This document shows, piece by piece, positions 8,306 to 18,557 of a DNA stretch of 36,656 nt (positions are counted from its first letter, which is position 1; the number at the start of each line of letters is the position of its first letter). Origin of the DNA: a virus; IMG/VR virus record IMGVR_UViG_3300046167_000966, positions 1-36,656 of that record; one strand, written 5' to 3'. A program made the translations under genes and the position numbers. The notes below the pieces were generated by a model. That model worked only from the letters and a program-made list of their open reading frames with translations. It ran no database searches and was not told where the DNA came from.

Positions 8306-8325
8306 GGAGGGCCTTATGGCCCCCC
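8306..8325 (-). promoter_or_regulatory. GC-rich hairpin upstream of fibre gene
   Basis: Minus-strand RNA folds as GGGGGGCC, loop AUAA, GGCCCUCC: eight pairs including one G-U. The same bases on the plus strand would give an A-C mismatch, which supports action in the transcript. It follows the internal virion protein stop and precedes the fibre's AAAGGAGG by about 15 bases. No U tract follows. Confidence 0.72.
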
Positions 8326-8331
8326 AGTATT

Positions 8332-11300
8332 TTAATTTAGTTTATAGTATTCTTTCATGCCTTCGTAATCATCAATAGCATTACCTATATTAATACGCCC
8401 GTTATCACTATATACCTCACCTAAATTTTTCATAGATTCCATATAATTTATATTTGAAGAAATACTTGAATCATCTGCACCAGTATTTCGTGTACCAAAA
8501 GAATTAAATATAGTTCCTAAACCAATTAGATTTGTAAAAGGAAGAGTTCTCATTGAAGCCATATCATTGTAATTTGCATTTCCTGTAACAAAATTTACAA
8601 AGCTTCCTGGGAGCCTATAAGCATTCTCCAACATTTTAATAGCTGGAGGAGTAAGTCCTGCTTGGTCTGTATACTTATTAAAACGCATTTCATCTATACC
8701 AAGTAAAGTTCCTATAGGGTCTGCTACTAAAGGAACCCACCCTAACATATTAGAGTATGCTATACCTCTAGCAACATGTTCAGAGGTAGGACGTTCTTTT
8801 CCAGTAAGAGCATCTTTCATATAAGATACTGCCATAGCTGTACCTAGTGTATATAGTACTCCTGTTAAAGCTTCCATATCTCTGTGCTTCAAGTGTCGTA
8901 TAGCTTGCTTACTAAACGCTTGCATAGGGAATGTAATAAGGTGAGTCATTAAACCACCTGCTTTAGTAAATATAAAAGGGTCTTGTTCACCTATCATAGA
9001 TTTTTGTACTGATTGGTTAACAGACCTAATCATGCTTGGAGCAAACTCTTCTCTTAGCTCAGGAGTCCAATCTTTTAAATTAAGCTCGTCTACAAATTGA
9101 TTTCCAAAAGCAGATTTTCTCATTTTAACAGTACCATTTTTTAATAGTCCTGCATACTTAGTTAACATTACATCATCAACACCAAAGTCATCTAGTATTC
9201 TGGCACGTTGTTTTTTACTAAGTTTTAATGTGCCATCTTTCTGCATAGCTTTGTTTATTTGTCTAAACAATTTATCAGACGCACCTAAAGCAGCAGTTGT
9301 TTGTTGCCAACCTCTTACATGGTTAAACCCAGATAAGAAAGACTGTATGTAAGAAAGATTACCGCCGTACTCTTGTATTTTATTTTTAACAAATCCAGCT
9401 TCTTGAGGATTTAATTCATCTAACATTAAATGCGGAGCCATAAACTCATGCTCTTTACCTAACTTACCTGTTATCCAAGACATCTCTTCTAAAAGCTGTT
9501 TTCTGTTTTCTCGTAAAGCTTTATCAAATAAAGGTTTAATACCTCTTTGAAAGAAAGAAGCCATACCGTACTGAGTCAAAATAGCACCAGTTTCAATTAA
9601 CTGTGTTTGTCCTAGTGCATCTAGCCAAGCAATATTAGTCATGCGTTTCATAGCTGATACATAAAAACCCTGGTCTTCTAGTACATCTCCTGTAAGTGTA
9701 GATACACCTTTGACAGAGCCACCATCAAAAGCAGAAAACATTGCCCTTAATTCATTTTCTGTAACGTCATTTATACCTAATCTTTTTTGGTCTGCCATAG
9801 CAGCAGCTATAAAAGCATTTCTATCTGCAGTATTTCTTATACCATATCTAGCTAGTGCTGAAGCACCTGCAGTTTTTCTAGCATACTGTTGTGTAGTTTT
9901 ATACATATCATTATCTATTAAATCTACTATTTGTATTTTACTTCCATTAGGTAAAGAAATCTCTGCAGATAAATCTAAATCATTGCGCTTTTTAGCAAAA
10001 GATATTTTACTTTTTTCTGTAAGACCTTCTCCTAAAGTTTTCATTAAGCCTTGAATACCTTCATCACTCATATCTGTAAGTTCTCTTAAGGTTCTTTCTA
10101 GATTTTCTCTACCATCACCTGTTAGTAATGCACGTACAGACATATCCATAGATGTACCATCAGCGTTATCTAAAGACCGTTTTACTACTGCTTTAGCTAT
10201 AGCCATAGATACTACATCATCAAAATTAGGATTCATAAATTTATAGTTATTAGCAAGCCCTTTTTCTATTGCTTGTCTTGTAAGTTTTTTATCAGCAGAA
10301 GATTTTATAATTTTAGCTATGTTAGAGTTCCAAAGCATAGGTTGATAATGTTCCCTATAACTAGTATTTCTATTTTGAAAACCATCAACAGCGTTCTTTT
10401 CAGGATTTAAACCTTTAGCATTTAGTATATCAAAAGCTTCATCATACATAGCATCTAATTTATCAGCTAAACTTTTAACAGCAGGGTTATTAGTTGTTTC
10501 TTTACCTAAAGCCCTAGCATTGCGTTCTAACATTACTTCACGCATCATGGCTAGTTTAGTATCACGGCTAACTATATTAGGTTTTTTATTATTAAAATCT
10601 CCTTTAAGTCTAGCGTATTCTTTAAAGTCATCTCCAGAACCATCTAACTTAGAGGCTATTCTATTATGAAGTACAGGTTCTAAAGATGCAGCAGTGTTTC
10701 CAATCCTAGCGTATCCTGTAGGACTTTCTATTATCATGCTACCAAACATATTAAGAACAGTAGATTTACTTTTGTATACCGCCCCTGATATTCTGGAACC
10801 CATAAACATCATGTATTTACTGTTAGCTAGTTTAGATACCCAATCATCCCATTCTTCTCGTCTTTCTTTATACCCTACTCCTTTTGCCCATGCCTCTGAC
10901 TCTTCTATAATCTCAGCACTTTTTCCAGATATAGGTCTTCCTAAGTCGTCAATCATAGGAGTAGAAGGTTCTACTGTACCTGGTGTTAAATCTTTATCAG
11001 GTATTAAACCTTGAGAAGGTGTTTCAGAAGAATCCGTTTTAGCTAGTAATTTTTCATCACCTCTAAGTAAAGCTTCAGTATACTCATCTCCAAGGCTAAT
11101 GTATTGTGGTCGCATGAAATTACCTAGTACGCCTGTACCTGCTCCCATTATACCACCTGTTAAAGCACCTAATGTAGTAAATATTACAGCTTCATCAAAG
11201 CCACTTCCTTCTGTAGATATTGCATCTACTCCTCCTAATAATGCACCTGCAGCTGCACCTGATTTTACTCCTGTACTTACACTGTTAAGTAGATAAGCTT

Positions 11301-11937
11301 TTTTAGTCGCTGTAGTAGATAAAGTTTTAGCGCCCATAGCTGTATACTTTGCTGCACCAAATCCAAAAGGTATTAATGCTGCGTCTAAATCTACTAATTG
11401 TCCTGCTAATCGAGTAAGGTGATAACCACGTTGTCTTTGTATAGAATCTTCTAATCTAAGTCTGTTTAATACGCGCTCTTTAGAACGAACTGCTGCAGAT
11501 AAACTACCTGACTCTAATATAGATTCATGATATCTTTCAGGAATATTAGCTGTTAAACTCTCAATATGTTCAGCTATAATAAAATCAGGGTCGTTTCCTT
11601 CCGCAGTTCTACCAAAAATAGTGTCTACTATAGTAGCTAAACTTTCTGCTCCATAACCAAAACCTTTTATTACAGCTGCTATTGGTTCAGTTATACCTTC
11701 AAACTCATCACCTTTTTGTGCTATAAAACTAGTAGCAAATTCTTGTGATTTTTTTTCTATAAAGTTAAGACCTTTGTCTTTTCTAAATTGTCTAACACCT
11801 GCCTGTTCATCTCTAAGCCTGTCCATTACATTAGAGCCAACAGTTAAGTCCATGCCCATCTTAAAGTTTTCTTTAAAACCTTTTTGATTTTCTATATCTT
11901 CTAGGATTAACTCTGTTAATCTTCCTGGGGTTGCCAT
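8332..11937 (-). CDS. Internal virion protein, T7 gp16-like (1201 aa)
   Basis: This is the large ejection protein expected to leave the capsid first and form a channel across the cell envelope for DNA entry. Order (third of three internal proteins before the fibre) and size match T7 gp16 (about 1300 aa). The C-terminal third carries the recognisable segment THLITFPMQAFSKQAIRHLK followed by hydrophobic stretches (YTLGTAMAVSYMKDAL, NMLGWVPLVADPIGTLLG) seen in gp16-type proteins. Near residues 207-270 there are glycine/alanine-rich hydrophobic segments. I see no lytic transglycosylase signature (no catalytic ES plus GLMQ-type motif) at the N-terminus, unlike T7 gp16. ATG follows AAAGGAGG. Confidence 0.85.
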   Translation of the reverse strand: MATPGRLTELILEDIENQKGFKENFKMGMDLTVGSNVMDRLRDEQAGVRQFRKDKGLNFIEKKSQEFATSFIAQKGDEFEGITEPIAAVIKGFGYGAESLATIVDTIFGRTAEGNDPDFIIAEHIESLTANIPERYHESILESGSLSAAVRSKERVLNRLRLEDSIQRQRGYHLTRLAGQLVDLDAALIPFGFGAAKYTAMGAKTLSTTATKKAYLLNSVSTGVKSGAAAGALLGGVDAISTEGSGFDEAVIFTTLGALTGGIMGAGTGVLGNFMRPQYISLGDEYTEALLRGDEKLLAKTDSSETPSQGLIPDKDLTPGTVEPSTPMIDDLGRPISGKSAEIIEESEAWAKGVGYKERREEWDDWVSKLANSKYMMFMGSRISGAVYKSKSTVLNMFGSMIIESPTGYARIGNTAASLEPVLHNRIASKLDGSGDDFKEYARLKGDFNNKKPNIVSRDTKLAMMREVMLERNARALGKETTNNPAVKSLADKLDAMYDEAFDILNAKGLNPEKNAVDGFQNRNTSYREHYQPMLWNSNIAKIIKSSADKKLTRQAIEKGLANNYKFMNPNFDDVVSMAIAKAVVKRSLDNADGTSMDMSVRALLTGDGRENLERTLRELTDMSDEGIQGLMKTLGEGLTEKSKISFAKKRNDLDLSAEISLPNGSKIQIVDLIDNDMYKTTQQYARKTAGASALARYGIRNTADRNAFIAAAMADQKRLGINDVTENELRAMFSAFDGGSVKGVSTLTGDVLEDQGFYVSAMKRMTNIAWLDALGQTQLIETGAILTQYGMASFFQRGIKPLFDKALRENRKQLLEEMSWITGKLGKEHEFMAPHLMLDELNPQEAGFVKNKIQEYGGNLSYIQSFLSGFNHVRGWQQTTAALGASDKLFRQINKAMQKDGTLKLSKKQRARILDDFGVDDVMLTKYAGLLKNGTVKMRKSAFGNQFVDELNLKDWTPELREEFAPSMIRSVNQSVQKSMIGEQDPFIFTKAGGLMTHLITFPMQAFSKQAIRHLKHRDMEALTGVLYTLGTAMAVSYMKDALTGKERPTSEHVARGIAYSNMLGWVPLVADPIGTLLGIDEMRFNKYTDQAGLTPPAIKMLENAYRLPGSFVNFVTGNANYNDMASMRTLPFTNLIGLGTIFNSFGTRNTGADDSSISSNINYMESMKNLGEVYSDNGRINIGNAIDDYEGMKEYYKLN

Positions 11938-11957
11938 AACTCCTCCTTTAAATTAAA

Positions 11958-11978
11958 GAAGGGGCATATAGCCCCCTC
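11958..11978 (-). promoter_or_regulatory. GC-rich hairpin between internal virion protein genes
   Basis: Minus-strand RNA folds as GAGGGGGC, loop UAUAU, GCCCCUUC: eight pairs with one G-U that would be an A-C mismatch on the other strand. It lies nine bases after the stop of the 1137-aa gene and about 10 bases before the AAAGGAGG of the 1201-aa gene. A short UU follows, too weak for a clear terminator. Confidence 0.7.
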
Positions 11979-11986
11979 AAATATGT

Positions 11987-14900
11987 TTAAAACTTAGGCA
12001 TTGTACCTAACTTTTCATATGCGTTTAAGTATTGTTCACTATCATACGCACCAGTAGCAAGTCCTATTGTACGAAGAGTTCTTTTACTATGCCAGGCCCC
12101 ACCTATTTCTGCAGCAGGTACTGTTATAAACAAACTTCCTAAATCTGTCTCAGGAGTAAAAGTACTTGAATACGCTGGATTAATTGTAAGTGTCAACATA
12201 CCATCTTTGAGTACAGCATTGTATTTACGTGTACCCCTCAGCCCTTGGGAAAATATGTCTATCCAATTATCGTTACCTTTCATACCAAGATTTCCAGGTA
12301 AAGTTGCTTCCCATTTACCACTTTTATCTGCAAATAGTTTAAACTCTCTATCTTCTGGTTTATCTGAAGTCATTCGGGTAAGTATATAAGAATGAACTGC
12401 TATAGGTATAGTTGAATTACTATATCCAATTTCTCCTTCTCTGTAGCCCTGAAGAGCGCCAAAGAATTGATTCGCTAAAGTTCCGTTTTCAATACCATCA
12501 TTTACTATAATACCTTCTCCTACCTTAGCTACTTGTTTACCTATAAAACTTTCTGCCAAATCAAAAACAGCTTTATCGTTTGCTCCTGGATACAAAGCTA
12601 CATAAGCCCCTATTGCTTCTAATGTAAGAGCTTCTAGACTTTCTAATGTTCCTATAGGCGCGTAATCTTTATTAGTTAAATCATCAAAAGCTTTTTTAGC
12701 TAATTTTGATACGCTATTATAAGTAGCTTTAGTTATATATTTATCTGATATGTTATCTATTCTAGCTTCCATAGCTTTTACTTCTTCAGGACTTTTAAGA
12801 CTATACGCTTTTACTACTCTGTTAAATGCCTGTTCAAAAGTAGCACCTGTATCTGACATAAAGGTTGCTATAGCACTAGCATGTAGTCTAGCATTAGTAT
12901 CTTTAAAAAAATCATCTGCAAGTCCAGGGGTTGTAAGCCTAACTTGTTGGTATTGGTTTATCATACCTTCCATGTATTGAAAAGAAGGGTCATCTTTTGA
13001 AAGAGTACCAGCATTTTGAAGATTAATAATTCCGTTAAAGTCTTTTGAAAAATCAACAGATTCAGGAAAATAACCATTAAACTTTTGTATTGCACTTGGG
13101 TATCCATTAAGTTCTGCTTCTTTAGCAAAGTCAGAATCTAATATTGCTACATTGTCTAAGTCTCCTGTAGTTGTCCCTGTTAATCCAAGACTATGTAACT
13201 CTGTTGCTAACCTATACTGCCTATTATTTTTAGTATCTATTGCTAATGCAGTCTTTATTCGGGAAGCATGATAACTTTTAAAGGTATCAAGATGTTTACG
13301 ATGTAAGCCTGACTCATTAAGAATTTCATCTATTTGAGCAGTATAACTATTAGACCAAGCATTAAGTTCTTGTGCAGTAGGAATATTACCATTTGCAAAC
13401 ATATTAGCTCTTATAGCATCTTGTCGCCTATCTAAAATTTCCATTCGAGTAGTAATATTTTGGAGCTGTTCTTTTTTATAAGTACTAAACTCTTGTTTAC
13501 TTATTATATCTAAAGAATTAGAAAAATACTTACGTCTGTCTTCAGTTAATGCTAAGTGTTTAATACTTGAGTATTTAATATAATCTTCTCTATGTTGTTC
13601 GGCAGTTATAAAACCCTGTTCAAAAAGAGTTCTACTTGTTTGCATATTAGTATCGAAAGTAACATTTGCTTGTGCAGTTATAGCATCACTAGTTGTCTTA
13701 GTATTTTCGTTAAGAGCTTCAGTAACTTGAGCATTAGTTGGTTCATCAAAACCTGAAATATTATTAAACCTAGTGTTTATAAACTCAAACATTTCTTCAT
13801 CTTTTGAGTTATCTACGTTTATTTTAGGCATTGAGTTGCTTCTAGCCTCAGCAGCTTTAACGGCAGCACTAACATCTTTATATGCTTTTAAAGTAGTCCC
13901 AGTAATAGTGTCTACTACACTTTCTCCTTGGGATGTTGCAGCTTTAAGAGCGTCACCGTCAGAAAGAGTTCTACCAGAAGAATCTACAGTAGGTATATTA
14001 TACCAAGAACCATTAATCTCTTTTGTAATAGTTTTTTCAGAAAATACTTCTCCATTTTTAGACCATATAGTCCTGCCCTCTGGGGTTTTTTTACCTGTAT
14101 TAAAAGGAAAAGAACTTGTACTTTCTAAAAACTTATTAATATCTTCAGTCGAATAATTTTTAGAAAGTATACTTGCATATAAAAATTGCTTGTTTTGTTC
14201 TTCTTTACCTGGCCCTGAATGAAACTTTACATTAATACCACTAGTACCGTCTGCAATACTCTCTAATTTATCTTTAGGTATATTTAGCTGGTATTCCAGA
14301 GTATCATATAAAGCAAAATTGTTTCCAGTTATCAAAGCGTTTTGTACTCTAGCAGTATCCATTTTACTAACGGCGGCTTCGTCAGAAATGCCTTTTATAG
14401 CAATAGCCCTTTCATTAAAAAGAACATCATAATCTAAAGAATGTTTTGAATAGTGTTCTTCTAATTCATTAGAAATATCCTCTGCAGTTTTTCTACCAGT
14501 TTCTCCAGACTTTAGTATTGCCTGTTCTTTTTGATAAAAATCTATTCCTGCCTCTGAGTATGCTCTAGATTGCTGTGCTTTATATTGCTCATTAATACTT
14601 TGTAGCTCTGACGAAGTCAAGTTTAAATCAGTAACTTTATTAAACTGTTTAAGATTTCTCCATACATCAGGAGAACCATTTAAAAGGCTATTAAATATAG
14701 ACTCTTTTATAGAATTATTTTGTTCTTTCTTACTTAAAAGAGCACCCGTTTTAATAATATTATCCATACCATCATTAATAACCTCTTCGGTTACAGGACC
14801 TTTTCCTAATAAAGAAGTTACCGCAGATGTAAAGTTTCCTTTAGTTATGCCTCTATTATAATCTACATGAAGCTGCGTATGCTTTTCAACTAAACCAGGT

Positions 14901-15400
14901 AAGAGTTTATTCATTCCCTCATTCATCATTTGAGATAGTCTAGGGTCTATTGGATAACCGTATTCATCTTCTGAAAGCTTACTTATTTTTTTAGTTAAAT
15001 AAGAGGCGTAGTCTTCAGAAGACATTGAATAATCTTTTTGTTGCAACTCAACATCTAATTCTGATATAAGAGAAGATATACTAGTGTTTGCAGACATTAC
15101 TCTCCAGCCTTCAAGAGCGTATTTATTAGCTCCTTCTTCTAACTTTAAAGATTCTAATGATTGTCCTTGTCTAGCAGCAATTTGCCCTCTTAATGATGCT
15201 TCTTTATTTTTAGTATTAATGTAATTTTTAGCTGCGCCAGTTGTAAAGTTGCTTACAGTATTTAAAGCCTGTAAGGTTGTTTGATTAACTAAGGGTCCTT
15301 GTGATGTACCTGAAGTAAAAGCAGGTGCATTTTGAACTCTAGATTCTCTTTGGATTGCTCCTTTTAGTTTATCATCTACTTCTTCTCTTCTTGTAGCCAT
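11987..15400 (-). CDS. Internal virion protein, T7 gp15-like (1137 aa)
   Basis: By order this is the middle ejection protein, which in T7 (gp15) forms the periplasmic tunnel with gp16 and gp14. It is a long, mainly helical, polar protein without membrane segments or an enzymatic motif, and is longer than T7 gp15 (about 750 aa). The N-terminus (NQTTLQALNTVSNFTTGAAK) and many Q, N and S-rich helices resemble gp15-like proteins of marine T7-like phages. ATG follows AAGGAT. Sequence recognition alone is weak; the call depends on position between a gp14-like and a gp16-like protein. Confidence 0.8.
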   Translation of the reverse strand: MATRREEVDDKLKGAIQRESRVQNAPAFTSGTSQGPLVNQTTLQALNTVSNFTTGAAKNYINTKNKEASLRGQIAARQGQSLESLKLEEGANKYALEGWRVMSANTSISSLISELDVELQQKDYSMSSEDYASYLTKKISKLSEDEYGYPIDPRLSQMMNEGMNKLLPGLVEKHTQLHVDYNRGITKGNFTSAVTSLLGKGPVTEEVINDGMDNIIKTGALLSKKEQNNSIKESIFNSLLNGSPDVWRNLKQFNKVTDLNLTSSELQSINEQYKAQQSRAYSEAGIDFYQKEQAILKSGETGRKTAEDISNELEEHYSKHSLDYDVLFNERAIAIKGISDEAAVSKMDTARVQNALITGNNFALYDTLEYQLNIPKDKLESIADGTSGINVKFHSGPGKEEQNKQFLYASILSKNYSTEDINKFLESTSSFPFNTGKKTPEGRTIWSKNGEVFSEKTITKEINGSWYNIPTVDSSGRTLSDGDALKAATSQGESVVDTITGTTLKAYKDVSAAVKAAEARSNSMPKINVDNSKDEEMFEFINTRFNNISGFDEPTNAQVTEALNENTKTTSDAITAQANVTFDTNMQTSRTLFEQGFITAEQHREDYIKYSSIKHLALTEDRRKYFSNSLDIISKQEFSTYKKEQLQNITTRMEILDRRQDAIRANMFANGNIPTAQELNAWSNSYTAQIDEILNESGLHRKHLDTFKSYHASRIKTALAIDTKNNRQYRLATELHSLGLTGTTTGDLDNVAILDSDFAKEAELNGYPSAIQKFNGYFPESVDFSKDFNGIINLQNAGTLSKDDPSFQYMEGMINQYQQVRLTTPGLADDFFKDTNARLHASAIATFMSDTGATFEQAFNRVVKAYSLKSPEEVKAMEARIDNISDKYITKATYNSVSKLAKKAFDDLTNKDYAPIGTLESLEALTLEAIGAYVALYPGANDKAVFDLAESFIGKQVAKVGEGIIVNDGIENGTLANQFFGALQGYREGEIGYSNSTIPIAVHSYILTRMTSDKPEDREFKLFADKSGKWEATLPGNLGMKGNDNWIDIFSQGLRGTRKYNAVLKDGMLTLTINPAYSSTFTPETDLGSLFITVPAAEIGGAWHSKRTLRTIGLATGAYDSEQYLNAYEKLGTMPKF

Positions 15401-15406
15401 AACTAT

Positions 15407-15964
15407 TTATCCTTCTGTTGTTGGGGTAAAGAAGCTATTTAATAATTTACTTCCAAACTCTTTTTGGCTTGCATAACCCTGAAGAGCACTTGTACCCATA
15501 CTTAATAATAAACTACCTACACTAGGTCCAGGTATAACTGTCCTGTCTTCTCCTAGTATTTGTCCTACGTTAATGTCTCTACGTTGTTGACCTAACTGTC
15601 TAAAGAGGCTAGAAGTATTTTCCATTCTAGCTGCCTGTGCTCTCATAGCACTACGCTCTAAACCTGTCATTACTGCTTCAACTGAACCACCCGTAACACC
15701 AGCAGCAGCAGCAGACACTTCAGCCTGGGCTTTCTGTGCCATACTCTGCATTTGGATTTGTTCGCTCAAGTCTCGGTCAGCTTGTCTCGCGTCTATTTCT
15801 TTAAGTTCTAAAGCATCTCTTTGTAAGTTAGCATTTAAACCTAACACAGCGTTCTTATGACGTTGAAACTCTCTTTGTAATTTAGTTTGTTCTCTAGCTA
15901 GAAGATGATTTGTTAAAGCTGTACCAGCTCCAACTAAAGCTTGTCCTATTGCTGCTGCAGACAT
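15407..15964 (-). CDS. Internal virion protein, T7 gp14-like (185 aa)
   Basis: This is a small ejection protein that in T7 sits in the outer membrane end of the ejection channel. It shows the typical pattern: an N-terminal small-residue segment (AAAIGQALVGAGTALTNHLL), a long Q/R-rich helix, and AAAAGVTGGSVEAV around residue 85, which recurs in gp14-like proteins. The start used is ATG at 15962-15964, preceded by AGAAGGAGG and overlapping the stop of tail tube B by one base. A longer frame from 16003 exists but lacks a ribosome site and would run inside the upstream gene. Confidence 0.87.
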   Translation of the reverse strand: MSAAAIGQALVGAGTALTNHLLAREQTKLQREFQRHKNAVLGLNANLQRDALELKEIDARQADRDLSEQIQMQSMAQKAQAEVSAAAAGVTGGSVEAVMTGLERSAMRAQAARMENTSSLFRQLGQQRRDINVGQILGEDRTVIPGPSVGSLLLSMGTSALQGYASQKEFGSKLLNSFFTPTTEG

Positions 15965-18549
15965 TATATCCTCCTTCTGCCTCCACGAACTTGGCCTACC
16001 CATTCTATTTCATTTATGTTAATAGGTACACCACCATTAGCGGTAATTGTTAATTCAGAAATATCTGATTGTTCTCTAAAAGGAACATCAAAACTTCCAC
16101 TCTTTATTCCGTCCCCCTCAGGGTCGTCTGGGTCAAACGCTAATCCTACTCCATCGTTAGACAAAGTACGTACAGATGTTATCTGTGCAGATGCGCTTCT
16201 ATATTTACTACCTACGGTAGCAGTCATAGGACCACTGTTGTTAAAATGAACTATAAACTTAGATATAACTAACCTTATAAATCTTATTACTATGTTATTA
16301 CTATCACGTATAAACGGCATAGTAGGTTTAAATGTAGAGGTTATATCATAACCTGCGTATAGTGTAGAGTTCTTAGGTACAGTAGCAATAGGAAACTTAT
16401 AGTCATACCACATAGGAGTACCATTTGTATAAGTATTAGATGCACTAGCAGTAGGTGTTAAATGTTCTGCAGGTTGCCCTGGACTATCACACCCAGCCCC
16501 TTGTATAATAACTAGGTTGTTATCTAAGAATTGATATACAGAGTATACATCTCCATACGGGGAGGATGTATCATTAGGCATATTAGTTCTGCCCATTGTA
16601 ACACCATAGTCAAGAGTACCAGTACCATCATATATTTCATATGAATCTAAAGCTAAAGGATACTCTAGCCCATTTGCATTAGGACTATCTAAGTCTAATA
16701 CAACTTGAAGAAGTTCTCCGTTATGAGGGCTAGTTATTCCACCTTTAAAGTGTAATACATATAACTTATTTTTATCAAAGTAATAGTTAACTATCTCCCC
16801 AGGAAATTCCCATTTAAACCATGCAGATTGTAATTTCTTTTCGCCATCCCATAACTGTTTATAGCCATATAAAGTCCATTTATTATAACTAGTCCTTACA
16901 AATAAAGTATCTGCAGTATCAGAGTACTTCATTTGCTCTATATCACCTACTATAAGTTTAGGTACACTAGCTGTAATGGATACAGCTTGATTAGACTCTA
17001 TGTTACCAGATGTATAGAACTCTTTTACTCCTCCGTATTCTCCTATAGAGAATGGAAACAGAACTGTTCTACCTGTAGCTACAGGTCTAACGCCATCTTG
17101 TATATCGTAAGCAGTTGTCTGTACTAATGAAGCGTTAGATGAAGTTAATGCACTACCACCTTGAACAAGGAACTGTACTTTATCCCCAAACAATATTAAG
17201 TCCCTATCAAAAGGTACTATATACAAAAGACTGAACTCATCAGCAGTTGTTGATATTATTTCTATCGGGTCAGTTGCTATCTCAGCCACAGCAGAGTTCT
17301 TAAAGAAGTCTGTTGGTTCATTAGTAACAGAGAAGTTAGTAACAGGTCCTGCTACAGTAACAAGTCTAGATTGAAAGCCACTTATATCTTTTATTTTCTT
17401 ACCTACAAAAGCAGGTTTAGGATTAGTCTCTTCCTCACCTGTGCGTCTAGGAACCCATTCAGCTACATCTATAGCCATGTCGTATGTACCTGTAGTAGGA
17501 GTAACTCTCATAGGCATAGTTCCAGCATCTAAAGCTGCTGCTTCGGATACGTTATACCACTCTCTCCATATACCCTCATCTCCAAATCCAGAGCCTACTG
17601 TATTAGTGTAGTTAGATTCAAAACGCATCCAGAAATCATCTGCTGTTCCGTCTAATCCATGTACTTTAACTAGCGTACCGTGTGGTGCTGTGTTAGCTAA
17701 CTTGTCGGTGTTCTTAGCTACGTTACTTGATTCTACTAATGTAGCACCCCCTTCACCATCTGATACTGTAATAGTTATTCCAGGAAGACCTGTAATAGAT
17801 ACAACAGAACCGCTTACTAGTACAACAGTACCTGCAGGAGCAGATGCTGCTAAAGAAATTTTCAACTGGCTGGCAATGTAGTCAGAGGTTGTTTGACTTG
17901 CGTGACCTGTGCCTGTTCCGTTAGGTGTTGTATATGACCCACTGAAGTTTACGTTATTATCAGCTGATACATTTACTGTATAAGTATGTGAGAACTGTCC
18001 ACCTAGAGATGTAACTAGCCCTACGTCCTTTATTACCTCAGCTTCTTGGGCTGCAATAGTAGCAGGACTGTTATCCATAGCGACTATTTTGTTTCTATTT
18101 AAAACATACGCAACAGTTTCTTCACCGTTGTCATAAACATATACAGATAAGTCATTTTCGCTATCTGATAAGTAGTTGTCGGCTGCTGTAGTTAAACTTA
18201 CGTTTAGTACTTCTCCGTTTTGATTAAGTATTTCTATACCATTTACGCTAATACCTATTTGATATACAGTACCTTCTATGGTAAAAGTATAGTACTTTCC
18301 AGTAGTATCAATTTTTGGAGATACTATAATAGGAAGCTCTGCTCCAGGTTTAGATATAATAGTTGAAGAACTTGATGAAACATTTTCTTCTACAATACCA
18401 AGTAAATTAGAACCTGGTCTAGTTTTTATTCCTTCTACAACGTCTGACATTAAGTTAACTTGTTCTGTTACTTTACCATCGCGTCTTATGTGAGGAGGTT
18501 GCTGGCTAATACCTTGCAACATGCTTCCTAATGTATTTGTATCAGCCAT
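15964..18549 (-). CDS. Tail tubular protein B, T7 gp12-like nozzle (861 aa)
   Basis: This is the tail nozzle below the gatekeeper ring, through which DNA leaves. Length is close to T7 gp12 (about 794 aa). The N-terminus GSMLQGISQQPPHIRRDGKV is a hallmark of this family, with the SQQPxxxR segment at about residues 14-22, followed by QVNLMSDVVEGIKTRPG. The middle is beta-rich, and the C-terminus carries PFREQSDISELTITANGG, also typical. It follows tail tube A by eight bases. ATG has an AGGAGA site. Confidence 0.95.
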   Translation of the reverse strand: MADTNTLGSMLQGISQQPPHIRRDGKVTEQVNLMSDVVEGIKTRPGSNLLGIVEENVSSSSSTIISKPGAELPIIVSPKIDTTGKYYTFTIEGTVYQIGISVNGIEILNQNGEVLNVSLTTAADNYLSDSENDLSVYVYDNGEETVAYVLNRNKIVAMDNSPATIAAQEAEVIKDVGLVTSLGGQFSHTYTVNVSADNNVNFSGSYTTPNGTGTGHASQTTSDYIASQLKISLAASAPAGTVVLVSGSVVSITGLPGITITVSDGEGGATLVESSNVAKNTDKLANTAPHGTLVKVHGLDGTADDFWMRFESNYTNTVGSGFGDEGIWREWYNVSEAAALDAGTMPMRVTPTTGTYDMAIDVAEWVPRRTGEEETNPKPAFVGKKIKDISGFQSRLVTVAGPVTNFSVTNEPTDFFKNSAVAEIATDPIEIISTTADEFSLLYIVPFDRDLILFGDKVQFLVQGGSALTSSNASLVQTTAYDIQDGVRPVATGRTVLFPFSIGEYGGVKEFYTSGNIESNQAVSITASVPKLIVGDIEQMKYSDTADTLFVRTSYNKWTLYGYKQLWDGEKKLQSAWFKWEFPGEIVNYYFDKNKLYVLHFKGGITSPHNGELLQVVLDLDSPNANGLEYPLALDSYEIYDGTGTLDYGVTMGRTNMPNDTSSPYGDVYSVYQFLDNNLVIIQGAGCDSPGQPAEHLTPTASASNTYTNGTPMWYDYKFPIATVPKNSTLYAGYDITSTFKPTMPFIRDSNNIVIRFIRLVISKFIVHFNNSGPMTATVGSKYRSASAQITSVRTLSNDGVGLAFDPDDPEGDGIKSGSFDVPFREQSDISELTITANGGVPININEIEWVGQVRGGRRRI

Positions 18550-18557
18550 GACTTCTC

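Noticed and set aside
15965-16003. Longer N-terminus for the gp14-like protein
   Set aside because: It lies inside the end of tail tube B without a ribosome site; the inner ATG has AGAAGGAGG and fits the family start.
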